DNA of 64,000 bases. It comes from Phytoseiulus persimilis (lineage: Eukaryota; Arthropoda; Arachnida; Mesostigmata; Phytoseiidae). The notes beneath the pieces are model-generated. The model saw only the letters and a program-made list of their open reading frames with translations, did no database searches and was not told the origin of the DNA. Numbering within the stretch: the stretch's first letter is position 1; every line of letters starts with the position of its first letter. Position numbers and translations under genes: made by a program. The stretch is taken from the NCBI GenBank assembly GCA_037576195.1, contig CM075102.1, positions 30,190,745 through 30,254,744 on the forward strand, in the 5' to 3' direction. Shown here piece by piece: positions 1-14,300 of the stretch.

Positions 1-3000
1 TGGAGGGAAGCCGAGAGAAAATGCAGGCCGTGAGGGAGAAACGGCTGCTGCTCTTCCCGTCTGAAGGAAGGACGAGGCAAAATATTATTTCGATTCATTA
101 AGAACTTGCCGCCAAGCAGCCCGCTCGCTTGCCTGATGGCTCGCCCGTCTGAGGTTCTGCTCATTAGAGAAAGAGAGCCGTTTCTCGCGCGAAACAGGAG
201 AACCCGAGGAACCGTCAGTAGAAGCGAAACGAGCCAAATAGCTCCTGCTACCGCCCAATCATCAAGTCAAGCAAGGCGTATGGAGGGAATCGACAATCAG
301 ACAGACGATCGGGTACGACAAGTGGTTGAACGTTCGGAACGGAATGAAGCCAATTTTAAATGAGAAGCACGTCTCAACTCCCATCGTGAGCGTTATCGGG
401 ATCATCACCGGAGTGCTATTCCTTCATTAGCGCCCGATCAACTCGGGTGGAGTGGGCGCATTGTTTCCTCAGCCATCACTTCTCGATCTCGACCTGGCTG
501 CACCGTCCTGGAGCCGCTTTCTGAAAGCGTTTCCTTCGATGAATGACATTCGATCATAATGTTTGATAGATGATTGAAGTTCCAGAAGGGTACGCAGAAC
601 ACATTGCCCACAGCGGAAGATTTCATTGCACGCTCGAACAACTCGGTCATCGCGTCGGTTCAGCGAGTGTCTCAAGCTCGCTCCTCGTCTCCGGCCTTCT
701 TTCCGAGCTGGTATCGAACGTTTCCTCTGCTTGCCGGCCGGATTGCGGATGAGCTGAATGCGACCAACGCTCGCAGGTGCTCCGAGAGCCTTGGCAGAAC
801 AAATGAGGGTGGACATCGCACTGTTCGTGCGTTGCACTCCGTGGCGAGGTCGAGGTCAACAGCGGAGAACCTGAGCGGAGTTATCCGATATCGGCAACAG
901 CATAAGTCGCAATTTATTTGTGACTTGCGCAACGCAACGGAGAAGGGGTCGAGAGAAGGCAACGAATCCTGACACCATTTAAGGCAACCTTCTCTTCTGT
1001 GACACCTCCTGGCGCGCTGCCAGATCTCGCGTCGCTCCTCGTTGACCCTCTCCGCGATTCTCTCCCACTTTCGGTGACTCGTTCTTCAGCTGCCAAGGGT
1101 CGTTCTTACTCCTTTTTTCCATTCCGCTTCTGCAACACACAACCGAGGATCCGGACACGCGCACTCATAGAGCACAATGCCGCCTCTATTCGAACGTACG
1201 CACAGATGGACGGACTGACCATCACCAAGACCGCCGCCTCAGTTGTCCAGCTCCTCTCTCTGTCTCTATCACGTTTTCTTTGTCTGTCGATGCGACCGTC
1301 CGTCCGCCGCTCCGTTTTCCTGTTTTCCCGAGTCCCATGTGGGCGGTTGTCCGTCGAGAGCGTAGAAACTATTATTAAGAAAAATAATCCACAGAATACA
1401 TTAACGGTCCTGAACGGGCCGGAGGACGCGCGGGGGGGGGGGGGCTGCGCTGAACTATCAAAAGGGCAGGAGAACTCGCAGGAGCTTAGGTCGTCTCCTT
1501 CAAGATACCGAGTATCCAGTGGTCGTCCAGGAACCCTCCTGGAAGTGCGAGCCAACGAGGAGACCAGGAATCGAAACCCTCGGTTCCTCCACTCGCTCAT
1601 TCGTCGAACGAGTGGGCGAGCTCGGCCCGGGCGTTCGTGGGTGGTTTGCTTGCTCGTTTAGTCGTCGCGAGGCTCCTTTTTATAATTAATGAGGATGAGA
1701 ACTAGGGAGCTCTTTCGGACGAGCCAGGCGCCGAAACCGAGAGCTCAAAGCCTAAAAACTTTTGTTGGCCTCAACACATTAGACTCAGGACGGGGCGGCG
1801 GGAATCCCTACTTGATTCGTAAGTCGGTTCGTCCAACCACTGGGTTCCCCATCCAGCCAGAAGCCAGAGACGCGTGCTTTACTCACGAGTGGATGGTGAA
1901 TAATTCGCGAAGCAAATGTTAACGAAAAACGAGGTGACTTTTAATAGTTGAAGATCTGGGTGCCTTCGGCTCCCTGCGCGTTCGGCGGACCGAACGACCG
2001 TCAAAGTGAATGGTGGCGTCCTGCCGACGCTGTGGATAGCTGACCGGATAACCATTATCAATACGAACTCTGGCTGCATAAAAACGTTTCACTGGACTCC
2101 TGAACTGTTTGATGCTGCGGCACATAAATCATTGTGGATAGCCGATGACGGTACATATATCAAACATTCGCCACACAGAGCGATTGCCGGCGACTCTTTT
2201 CTATCACGATGTTCGGCCACGCCGATTCGTCCAAAGGCATTGTGCCGCGATCATTGAGGTCCTGTCCAGGTCTCGACTCTAGGAAGTTGCACGAAAAGTG
2301 GAGAATGCTTACCGCTGACTGTTCCGACAAAGATGAAGCTATCGGAGTCGAATCCCGACCCTTCAACGAGTCTTCAAAAGTCGGCTCCGAGGTTCGGGAG
2401 TAAATCTGAGGCTTTCTCCGTGAAAGGTACAGCTTCAGCAGCTCCAACGACGAAGCTCGGTCGGAGCTCAAGTTTCATCTCGGTTCAGTGCTGGCCGCGA
2501 GAGATCCCACGAACAGCAAACAGTTCGAAGGAAAAAACGACGGTGCGGGGGAAACGAGCGACTGGATGCTGTAGGGTAGTCTTTGTTTGTCAAGAAGTGC
2601 CATGATACGAAAAAAATTGCATTCGCTTCTTCTTTGGAGAAACAACTTCTGAGATGGTGGAGACAGCCTCATAGGCAACTGTTGAGAGGAGGAAAACATT
2701 TCGGATTTCACTATCATTGGAAGCATCCAGTCCTCCAAATTGCTGGGAACAACGGTTGTCGCTCTGTCTCTGTCAGGGCAACCTCCTCTCAAAGCTGGGC
2801 TACGCAAGGCTGGTCTGTTCTGCTTGTCCACTTCCTCGGTCTACGGAATTCCGTTTCTCGGAACCAAACGTGAATCGTCTCCAAGACTGGCAAGTCCGAC
2901 GACCTGACAAGACGGTCGAATGGTCGGCGCGTTGAAGCCACACGGTCGATGTTTCGAGCCGGAGGTCGGAGCGGCAACGCTGGATTCGGTCCCCATCGCT

Positions 3001-5216
3001 CTCCCTTCGAGCGTGATTGCAGGGCTCTCATTGTATCGAGCCTCCTCTGGCGGCGGAAACGAATGAGAATGAAAGAGTTCCACACCCCACTCGAGTTCAC
3101 TCTTTCGGGGTCGTTCATGATACAGTTACAGGCCTCGGTGACGTGGATGACGAGCTCGCCAGAGAGGAATTTGAACCGAGAGGATCGTACAGTCGGAAGG
3201 GGAGGTTTTTGGGAATCCGGATCCTTCTCAAAACGAATTCACACTGTCTCTGCCTCCCTCCGAATCTCACGGAAGAACGATTTCTGATCCCACTCCTCTG
3301 GTCTATCCCCTTCCATTTTGCCATCCGTCACTCAGCTCCAAGAAGGCGTCAAACTTATCAGATATTCGTAGCACGACTTCCGTTTCGCCGATCGTATCTG
3401 GACCTCTTGGCACAGTTCCGGATTTCGGTCCGTTTTCGAGAGATAGTTCACATGTCAGATGACTTGAACAAAAGCCGGAAGCCGTTCAAAACCAGTTCCG
3501 GACGGCCCACAAGGTCGACTCCCAAGCGAGCGAAAAAATCGGGCGTGGATCGATGTCGCGGTCCTGGGAGGCTCGAAGCCACACCAGAACTGGCCTCCCG
3601 TGACCTGATCGCTCTCCGGAGCTGAATCGGTTCCTGACCGAGGCACGAGCCGAGACTTTCTCCCATGGTTCGACGATGCGACCGGGGATACCACGCACGA
3701 TGTCAACACTACGATTCTAAGTCCGGGCCTGGAACCCCAAAACACCAACGAGGACAACCAACCGTCCTAAGTCACAGCCTACACGACTCCGTGCTTACCG
3801 AAGTCCTCAGCTGAGCGATACTAAGACTTTCATCGACAGGACATCATGTCAAAATGTGAACTTCTTCTCGAAACCACAGCGAGCAACAAACTTGAAAAAA
3901 ATGGAATGGGGACGATTTCTTCGAACGGAAGCCGGAAGCTGGATATGGGCGACGCTCAAATTCTAAACCGGAGATACAGTCTCCGTTTCCATTCTCGCTT
4001 TCGGCTCTGCAGTACTGCGAACTCTCGGCTGTTTCCTGTACCACTGACGCAACAGACTATACGGCACGGTCTGAAGGTGTCGTTGCCCTCAGCAGTAGCA
4101 GAGCGGAGATCCGGATCTCGAAAAATTCAGGATATTGGTCGGAATTTTCCAAGCTCGAAGTCCTGCCGTGAACGAGCAGGTGACCTATCAGTGACGTTCG
4201 TGTCTGACAGCGGCTCAAGAGAGCCAGAATGGAGAAGTTCCGTCCCGAGTCCCGACCCGCCGATAGCTCAACGCGGCGCACTCGATCCACTCGCAAAGCC
4301 GCGATCCGTTTCAAATGGATTAGCGATCTTGGAGATGTCGCTAAAACAGCCCGAATGAATCGTCTCAGGCGAGTGATGTGGCAGCGAGGAGCTTGCAATA
4401 GAAAAATTCTTGTCACCTTGCGTCCTTTCGCCTCAATTTTCATCACACGCTACGACCACCTCCTTCATCGCCCTCGCCGGCTCTCGCAGAATTCCTTGAC
4501 AAGTATTTGAAAAGAAAGTTCTATCTTGACCAGCCGCCTTCCCATTCATAGTCGGCACTTCTCCTCAATGCGGCTCTTCCACGAAGCGGCCAGGATTGAC
4601 AAGAAGAGGTGGACGTTCCCTTCTCCGGGACTCCTTCCAGCAATACCGATCACTTCCGTTCTTTCCCGGACATGCTGAAAACTATTTCCAGCTCATGCTA
4701 CCCGAGATCGACCATATTGGACATCCCTTAACTCCGAGTGTTGACTCATCTCGGACAAGAGCACTCTCCTGGAAAACGGTGCGAATCTTTAAGGATGGAA
4801 GGTCCCGCTCCCCCTCCCCCCCCCTTCCCAGGATCGGACCTGGGTTCTCCATCGCTGACCCGAAAAAACTGGATTGACCGCGGAAGGGGAGCCGCAGGAG
4901 AGAACGAGTGCCGGAACTAACACAGGCGGGCGAGCTGGCAAACGGAGCCCCCGCCCGCCAGACGGGGAAGGAGTTTGACAAAGGCTTCATGAGTAGAATA
5001 CTTATGTTGATCAAAAGAGCTCACTTTGCGCCGGTCTGTCACTCGGTCGGCGCCACTTTCGCCCGTTTTCTATCTTCCTCCCGCCGTCCCGGGGGAGAGG
5101 GGCACGGAGGAGCCCGCGGGGAGCAGGTAGCGGGGGCCGCCGAGGGACGGGTCGCTTGTATTCACAGCGAATCGAAAGCCTGACGGTTCACAGTTGCCAA
5201 CCTAAACGCGCACAGC
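1..5216. other. No identifiable gene (5' gap)
   Basis: I see no open stretch here with recognisable protein similarity or a convincing exon bounded by splice sites. Many overlapping short open frames exist on both strands, as expected in moderately GC-rich DNA. A G homopolymer lies at about 1431-1443 and a C-rich run near 4810-4825. The last few hundred bases before 5217 are GC- and CpG-rich and could be a promoter or 5' untranslated region for the candidate exon that follows. That is inference only. Confidence 0.5.
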
Positions 5217-5367
5217 ATGAGCCAACAAAGGGGCATTGAGGGTCCTCTATTCCACGAACTCCACCATGAACCCAGCCAACTAAGTAGCCTACCGGCGAAC
5301 AACATCAGGGGCGGCGCTCGGTCGTACGCGTACTTCAAAAGATACATCGACCACCCAAAGCTCCACG
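5217..5367 (+). CDS. Candidate first coding exon, unknown gene
   Basis: An ATG at 5217 opens a 50-codon stretch (MSQQRGIEG... to ...HPKLHG) that reaches a good donor, G|GTGAGC, at 5368 and would leave phase 1. Upstream DNA is GC-rich. The peptide is hydrophilic, with no signal peptide or membrane segment, and I do not recognise it. No continuing exon was found downstream with confidence. The frame stays open beyond the donor to about 5552, so this could also be a chance open frame. It is listed because start, composition and donor agree. Confidence 0.3.
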
Positions 5368-8300
5368 GTGAGCCCATCGTTCAGCTCAGCGCGCTTCTTC
5401 AAAGGGAGAAAGCAAAGCGGTTCTTCTCCGAAACGTCCCTGTCGAGTGGGAGTTTATTCAAGAGTGAGTGTGAGCTCCTGTGTCATGATAGTGGCATTAG
5501 AGGCCACTTCCTCTTTATCGTTTATTCTCCCTTTTATTGTGCCCTCTCATAAAAACTGCGGCACTTGCTACAAGAATAGCTCAATTAGCGCTTCAGGGTA
5601 GTTTACACTCAACGGATACGCTTTAAAATATCGTCTATCAAGCCCCTCCATATAACTGTTGTCTATGTGATGGAGATTCGCTCGTGAATCCGTGACAAAA
5701 TGTCATCCGGTGATACAAATTTCCCGAGATTGACGGCCGGGGTCAAGGCTTGTTGAACGATGTCGTTGATGTTGCTCTGCGGAGCGAACGAGAACGGCCG
5801 CACTGGACAGGGGCAGTGATGATGAATTGTAAACGTTTCAGAAATGAAATTATTCTGCTGAATGTTTTATGGTCGCGTAATGGTCGTGCTCCTGTCGCAG
5901 CGCGTGGACTGTCTGGATGGCACTCGAAACGGCAGACAGGCGCTGCGGTGGGGACGCGAGGCGCAGGGCACGGGGAAAGGGAGGATCCCGAAACGACAAG
6001 AAGAAGTCAATTTAATGAGCGTCGGCTGGCGAACGACTGACCGACGGACGACAGCTCTCGCCTGAAACTAGCGCCCGCCCCATGCCCAAGGGTCCGATGG
6101 AGGTCACCCGTCAGAAGTCGTGAACGTTATTCCTGCATCCGAAAACATTGGGAGGGGAGGTAGAGAAGAGGGACGAATGAATCGTGAGAGACTTGTTCTC
6201 ACAGGGAGCAGAACAGGCTGAAATAAAAAGCACGATCCGGGAGGAGAACAGAACACGCTTCAGAGAGCAGACCTCGGCCCCTAATAGAATTTCTACCGGC
6301 TCAGGAGTCTGGGTTCTTCTTCGTCGGGTTTCCAGAACAGCCATTAGACAGAGTCCATCCCTCCCTCATCAATCACATGCCAATAATCGTCCAATTTCCA
6401 TCTTTCCCGTCTGTAGAGGGCTCATCGGCGATATTGCGCCTCAAAGGTCTTCGGGAACAATCGGAAATAGATTTTCAATCAGACCTCATCGCGCAGGTCA
6501 GATGAGTTGCGATTGGAGCTGCTCAGAAAACCCTCAGGAGTTCCCTCATGTGTTCTATGAGCATAAGAATCGAGGATCTGCTCCGTTGTTTGTCTTCGAT
6601 TGACTTCCTCGCAATCGATCAGATCCGCATGAAACTCGCGGCATGTTGTGAAGTACAATAGAACTCCGGAAATGTCAAACGCCACCAACTCCGAACTCTC
6701 CTCCTTCCTCAGTGCACAGGATAGCAGGCAGAGCTCATCCTCAGAAACCTCAACTTCAGTTCATTGAGAGAGGTCGACATCGCAGGCGAGCTTCCGGGAA
6801 ATCAGAATCCAAAATGGGCGGGCTAAAAGTCGAGTTTCTCTCTCGGTCGCGTATTCATTGGTTTGAAAGGTCGTCATCTCATTTGGGTAGCTTTTCGGAA
6901 CACAACTCAAGTGCTCGGCCCAAAACCTCTCGATGATTGGCTCCCTTTTTGGAAGAAGCTTCTCCTCACAGGCAGGGTGACCATGAACAACATCTAGATT
7001 CTTGTTCAATACTCACTATACCGCCGACCGCTGAAGATCAACTTCCGCGACACGTGCGACTCGAGGGTCGCCGAACGAGAGTGACACTTCATCCTTGAGC
7101 GACACGTCCCGTGCCGTCGCCCAATCCCCTCTGTCTGGACTCCCGGGAGCTCTCCATCACGCCCTCGCGCCGACCCAAGGAGACGTCTTGGTCATTTGTT
7201 TCTAGGATTGCGCTCTTCTCCGTTTTGCTCAGTTGCCTTTTTCTTCGCTCCCTCCGTCCGTTCCCTGTTTGGCTTGAGTAGGCGGATTGTTGACGTTGGT
7301 CGGCTCCAGAATGAGGGGCAGAACAAGAACGAACACTTGGCCACGGGATGGGGCGCTCTGTCTTCCCTCCCCTCGGTGTTTTACCCATCGCTCACTCCCA
7401 CAGAGCCTTATCGCGGGTTTATACGGCCTCACGACATCGCCCATTCAACTATCGTTTGTATTCGTTCGCTCGCTCAGCGGCTCGTTCGGCACATCATCTC
7501 TACGCAAAGACAGACGGATCTTCATCGTTTCTGCGTCGAACGGGATTCGAATGAGATATTCATTGGATCATTATTTCGCTCACCGAGTCACCCCAACGTT
7601 GTCGCAACGACAAAGGATACGATCGCTGCGACGCGTACCGCGGACGATTTTTCCCGATCTCAATCAGAGAGCTACTGGTCGGAAACAGGAAAAAACTGCC
7701 GTGACTTTTCAGCGGGTCATTGGTCCATGGTCCGGAAGATGGAAGAGGCACTGGATGGGGACAAATTCAAGATTGCCTCCGACTTGACGGGTCGAAAAGG
7801 AGTGAAGATCTAGGATCTGCAAGGGAAGAGTCGCCCGTTCTGCGTTCGCAGATCATCGTCTCCGAGCCGGTGTTGAGAACAGCCAGGAGTTCATTTTGGG
7901 TCCTGGAGTCAATAACCACGGTTCGGAGGAGTACGTGAGCGCACCATCGGCACGGTACGGAGATCGGATCAGATCATCCGCTCGTTTCATAAACTTGCAA
8001 TCAGGCAGCTTTTGCTTTGCCCGAAATAGTTCTGAGTCGTCATATTGCGTCACGGAATCCGGATATCCATCTGTTGCCTTACAGGATCGTTTGAGCTCAG
8101 CAACCTCCCAGAAGAGCAGAACATGAACACATCGGCATTTGGCGTCACCACCATCTTCCCGTTGAAACTCTCACTCTCTAGCTTCTCTCCTGAAGGCTCT
8201 CGCCGATGCCCGGTAGCACACTACAGACGGTACTCAGAGCGACTTCAAGTAAACTTTTGAGAGTCTTTCGGTTCAAATAGACCGCCGCAGCTCCCTCTTT

Positions 8301-11300
8301 CGTCTCGCTCAGTCAGGGAAGGCAACTAAAATGCGTACAGTCGACTACGAAGGAACCGAGAGGATACAGGCAGTTATAGCCCGCGGCTAGAAAAGGCCAC
8401 ATCCCATTTTTGCCATTTATTCCTTCCACTCTCCAAGGAAGTCCGCGAACGAGCTGCAGCCCGGAAACACTCGAGCAGCAATGTTGGTTCTTGAAGACGA
8501 ATGAGAGCAGGGAAGCGACCACGGCGGTAGAGGAACTGAACTTCTTTTCGTATTTTCGAGCTGTATTCGTTTGGAAGAACACAATGGTGGGCGCATCATG
8601 ATCGTTTTGTTTGAACGCGTGCAGATATGACCGCTCGATGCTCGGACGCGATCCCTCCAATAAACGGGAATTCCGGTGTTTTCGGATGGAGTGGAAGAGA
8701 AAGCAACGATCGCTTCCGGACAGAAGTGCACTGATTGCTCAACTCCCCATCGCAACGTCAGTCCTGGTCTAAGCTGGAGGTGGTCCTTCGGTGTCGAGGG
8801 TCGAGCGCTCAGCATTTTGCCCGAGTGAGCTTGAAATTTCCCCAGCGATTCCGCAAACGCTGCGATGGATACTTATCATTGTGGAACCGATTCGCAGAGC
8901 AAAAATGGAAACTCTATGGGGTCGGAATCAGATGCCAGGTCCCCTTTTTGTCCTTCTGCCAAGACTGAGGAGCTCCAAGTTGGCCGGATCGACTTGCCCA
9001 AAACCAACCGTTCCTCTTGTGCTTGGCACCGAACTCTTCCTGGAGAGGGGGAGAGCATAATCAGGAATTAAGCGTTATCTACGGGATTCCATCCAGTTCC
9101 TCTCCTCAGAAAAACTTGCTTTGAATCGAGAACTGAGAATAAAAAGCTCGTTAGCAAAACAAACTTCCAGAGGGAGGGGAACATGGAGACATCGGCAATT
9201 GGCTCCACCACCAATTCTCCGTCGAAGTTCTGCCTCTGGGCTCTTTTTCGGTTGGTGGCACAATATCACCCACGATCACAGAGCCGAGGAAAATTGCTCT
9301 CCGGTTGGGAACCTCCCTTAAGCTCCTTGACAAAGCCGCAGCCGATTGAAGAAAAAGCGCGAGCCCTCAGAATTGAGCGCCGGGATCGATTGCGGCCCAT
9401 GGTTACAATCCATGTGGACTGGTCGCGCTTCCTCTGTGGAAATAGCTGCAAACAACATCACTTAACCGGATGCGCAAGCTCAGACGAGTTCGCGGCGAGT
9501 GACGGACATCTTACGTTTTCAGGGCGAGTAAGCACTGGGTGCTTAGAGTTCTCCTCGACAATGACGCAGCTTGGCGGAAAATGCCCCATGGATGACTCTT
9601 TGGCATTTTGATTTTTTATCAGATGACAATTCGAGTTCCAACTTTTCGCCTTGAGATTTTTTTTTCTTCGAACTCTCCGGGGGAAACGAGGTTCTATCGA
9701 GAAATCAGCAATTTTCAGGCTGATCCTATCGTTCGCTCATTTTTGGGCTCTGAAGAGATTCCCGATCCGTTCAGTGGCCAGTGGATAACGGGATCCTTCT
9801 CCGCATTGAGTACCCCTCCTCCGTCGACTCGTAAAACAACAACAAGTAAAGAATAGTGACTTATCTAGTGGAATCTCCTGATTCCGGGGAACTAGGTTTC
9901 TAAGAGATTCCGATAGATCGGGTTCTGATGTTTGAATTTTTCAATGATGATTCGTTGTGTCCGTTATGCCCGGGTCGAATCGGATCACCCTGTATGAAGC
10001 AATCATGAGCGAGTAATAGGTACGACAATCAGAATCTATTGGAGAGTCGGTACGATTCTGCCGAAGATTCTCAAGAAATTCGAAACCTGAGCTGTCCCCG
10101 GCCATGAAAACAATAGGGAAGTTGGCACCCTCATATGAGATTAGGCCCTGGGTCAGTGTCAATTGGCTGCTGAATGATGGGATAGGGGAGCGGGACTCGG
10201 AGCACATACATGGATCGAGTAAGCAGAGAAGTGTTTTTTTACGGCACGAAGAACCTTCTTCTGATGTCCAAGTTGGTGCTTCGAGACAATGTGCGAGTTG
10301 CGACTTAACTCCCATTGCTGTGAGTACGAGCGAGCGGCTTTCCGTGTCTGAAGCTCGGCTGAGGTTGGAGCTTCGGCGCGTGATGCTAGGAATCAGCCGC
10401 CGAGAGCTTGTAGAAAGCCCGCGCACATCCCACATGGGTAACTGAATGGACATCACGACTCGTTCGGCGTGTGGATTGCCAGCTTGTGTCTCCTCTGGAA
10501 GAGAACAAGGAACATCGGGAAAGGACGAAGAGTTTCCGAGACCAGGGGAAGATGGACACGAAAAGGACGTAGAAATAAAAACGCATTCGAGTGAATCCCG
10601 ATTTGTTTGGAGGAAGAGCTACCACTGCCGCTGCGCAACCGAGCCAGAGAGTCAGCCCCGTCGAAGCCCGACAACCCGGTAGTCCCGACAGACCGTGTCG
10701 GGGTCAAAAGTCATCGTGGTTTCTGATTGTGGCCGATCCGATCTGCCTCACGAAACGATTCGATATCCGCGCAGTCAGGTCGAAGAGCGAGGATTGAATT
10801 CGCTCGAACAGTTTATGCCGCGCAAAAGCGACACTTCTTTCAGCACCGGTAGCGTGACGGTGTCCTGTGTGAGCCGTCGCGACTGGGTTCTCCAGTGAGT
10901 TGAAAAGATCTCTTGAAAATTCATGGAGAAGGCATTTATTTGTATTTTTATTAAAGGCATTATCTCGCTGTTGGAGAAGGGACGAACGAGAGATAGACAG
11001 AGTGAGTGGGAAAAGAAAGAAACAGTAACAGCAGCCGCGCAGGCAAGGAGAAAAGAGAGATTGGCAACCATTTATCATTTTCCCTGACCGACCGGCGGAC
11101 CCGAGCGCCCCACAATTTTCCGTCGTGTCTTCCTCCGTTCTGATGTGTCTCAGGATTAGTGATGTACCAAAAAAGACGCACGGCACGGAAGAGCAGAGCG
11201 TGGATCCCCCGACGAGCGGCCTGGCTTGCTGGCTCGCAATACCGCAGCCGCAAAAAGCAGAGCACTCTCTACTTCCAAGCCTCCTCAAGGCGAGCTGAGG

Positions 11301-14300
11301 GAATCATTGCTCTCGAACAGAGGATTCTATTTGTTGTTCTATTATCATCCGCTCATGTCAAGCAAATTGCACTTGAAACAAGTTCCTCGCTTTCCCGAAT
11401 CGTATCTTTGAACATCATGGACCACAATCAGCGGTGCCCATAGGTGTTGCAACCGGAAAACGTTGCGGGTTCACGAGAACACTAACCGGATAAATATTTC
11501 CGAGCACCACAGTTGGAACTCTCTGCTCACTGCTGCTCGATCCGAGTGTGAGCGGCCTCAACTAGCATAGCTTAAGATGTGAGTCGTCCAGGTCTCGGAA
11601 TCATGCAGTTAAGATTCCGGGAGGGGGGGGGGGGGACTATCCGAGCGCAGCGTACAGGCTTGTTCATCTCCAGGAAGACGATGCACCTTAGAAATCTGCG
11701 ACAACAGAATCGAATCGATTTCTGTGGAATGGATTCAGCGGCATGATCCGGGGCTCTTTCGGCCGAAAGTCGCCGGTGCCCCACCGCACCAATCAGACAT
11801 GAATCAGAACGTTGAACAGGATCGCAGCACTTTGAAAGTGTTCTGCGGAATCTCACAACTTCGCTCTGATTTCATAAACTCAAACACAAGCTCAGATTTC
11901 ATGTGAAAATATGCACACTGAGATGTGTTAAATTCATTTGCTGATATGCGGGCTGTCCGTTGTTCAGATCTCACAAAAGTGCGCGCTTCCATCAGGAACT
12001 TCCACTCGATCAGAGATTGCACAAACCCAGCGATGATCCCAGAGAACTCTCGCGGGAGTTGTTGAGAACGATGATTCCATGGGTTTTAATCATCATGGGT
12101 ATGATATTAGGGAAGCCGAAATCGGTCTCACTCCTCTCGGACCCGATTCTCATTTTTCTGTTTGTTGTCCTCCAGATTTTTCGCTCCAAGAAACGCGAAA
12201 AATGCCATTAGACGGCGCGGGTCTCGATTCTCCGCGTGAATGAAGTGCTCAGGTCAAGGTATGACGTAAGCTCGTACCAGTTGTTCGGAATCGATGAGGA
12301 AAGCACTTCACTTTCATTCTCGTTCCGGGAGAAGCAGGAGCTCGAAGCTTCGGAGAGCCCAGGGGTTTGGGAAATGCTGACAAGTTTGGGGGAAGCCTTA
12401 GGGGATGCGGGAGACGATCACAGGACGAACCACCGGAAACATCCAAAGAAAAGCTTGCAAAGCAAACCTGAGGACGTGAGAAGGTCGTGACGGGACGGAA
12501 ATTCGGGGCAGGGGGCATTCGGTGCCGTGAAGGAAGGCGTCAAGGATGGAAAGGCGAAGGATCTTTCGACGCTGGAGGCGGGGGGAGGGTTCGAGAAGAG
12601 CGCAGGGAGACCTCAGACGGGCGCAAGCGGGAGTGGCGAGAATCGACGAGGATCGGCTCTGACGTAGGATCAGCAGAAAGCCTCGCGTCGGAGCAGGCTT
12701 CGAAAGCAACGAGGTTAAATGTTATCAAACCATTTATTGAGCAGTTGTTGATAGCGTGAGACGGACGGGACGGCAGGACGCGGACGACTCAGGGATTCGA
12801 CTCACGTCGACAGCCTGTTCTGCTCGGTGGCCCTGCGTGCCTCCTCCCAGCCCGTTTGCCAACCAAGCCGTCGACTCGTCCGCTTGCTCGTTCGCTTTTT
12901 CCCTTTAGCTGCCCTCGCTGAAATATATTGGAGCCAGCCATTCGTAAAGCCATATCCGACACCTCCACGGCCCGCGAGGATTTGTCACAGAGATCTGCGA
13001 GCAGCTCCGGCGGACACGGCTGGAAAAAAGCGAACCGAGAAAGAAACCAAAGAGGAAACTGAACGAGAAATGGAGGGAGAGCCCCCGTAGGGTGAGGAAG
13101 TCGGCGGATTTCAGGATCGGCACTTCAATTCCAATTACGTCTAGCATGTGGTATCCCGGCATCCATTTCGGAAAGTGGATTCCTTTTCCTTCCGATATTC
13201 CTCGCTTGTGGCGCCCTTCTGTGAATCAGGAAGCGGGAAAGATTTCCGAGAGCTAGAGCGGAATGACAGGAAATCGTCGTCGCATGAAACAAATACCTGC
13301 ATGACCATTCGTAGCTGAATTCAGAGCCGGCTCCGAGCGGGATCCACGAAACAGCTCCAGCTCGGCGGAGACAACTGCACGAGGGGGGTGGCGCTCACGG
13401 TGTTGCTGTTTCTAAAAACAACAGAACCTCGTGAAAAATTGCTGGTGCCCGTAGCTCGCTCGATATAGAATATATCGATGGCCGCGTCTAGTCCAGGTCC
13501 GGCGATTGTCCTCCCTGAGTCCACGAAACACTCGATCATCTCACGAGCTTCCACGAATCGCAAACGAGAATAGTTCAGCTGTCGATGGCCGGCACCGAGC
13601 CCCGGTCCTCGGGAAGGCACGAGAACTCCTCTGTCCACGCGGCGTTGATGCATCGTGCACATGGTGGGCCCGCACGCGAGCGGGCAGCTGCAAAACAGAT
13701 CGTTGAGTATCCCTAAACAAGATGCGGGATTTTTCCTTACGTAAAGATCGGTTCCACAGTTGGTAGGGCGAAGCGGGTCCAGGGAAGATTAACAATGTAA
13801 TTAACTCTTGCCGAGTTGGTGGGGAGCCACTTCATCGAACGCAAACTTGGGTCGACGACACAGATCCGTCACGGAGCTCAATGTTGTGCTGCAGCACCCT
13901 CCTGCGTTTCATCTTTCTGATTGTACTGAGCAGCTTCGAACGATATTCCGTCTCCATTGCTTCCCGAAGCGGCTGATTCGTCGCGCACGCCGGCTCCCGA
14001 ATCTTTCTCCTATCAGGAATTCTCACCGAGAGAAGTGGGGTGAGGGGGAAGAGGCAAGGCCGCATTTAGCCAGCTCAAGTGTTGACCACTGCCGAGACCA
14101 CTCAACTCGAATGATCGACGATGAAGAAAGGAAAGCAACAACCGGGCTTTCCGTCCGACCATCAATGTGATCTGCGAAGTCCTGGTCAGGAGCGACCTCC
14201 TGAAATTCTTCCAACGGAATCGCCGTTATTCAGCGGGGAACGGAGACGGAGCCAGTGATAGAAAGTCTGGATTTGCGGATGCACGCTCAGTCGTTTAAGC

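Noticed and set aside
999..1661. 220-codon open frame spanning a G homopolymer
   Set aside because: Composition is Arg/Ser-rich with low-complexity pyrimidine runs, the frame crosses a homopolymer and there is no family match.
4840..4862. Possible tRNA T-arm (GGATCGGACCTGGGTTCTCC)
   Set aside because: No matching box A or cloverleaf on either strand at tRNA spacing.
7196..7813. 205-codon open frame as a gene
   Set aside because: No domain, no splice-site support and several equally long overlapping frames on both strands; likely chance.
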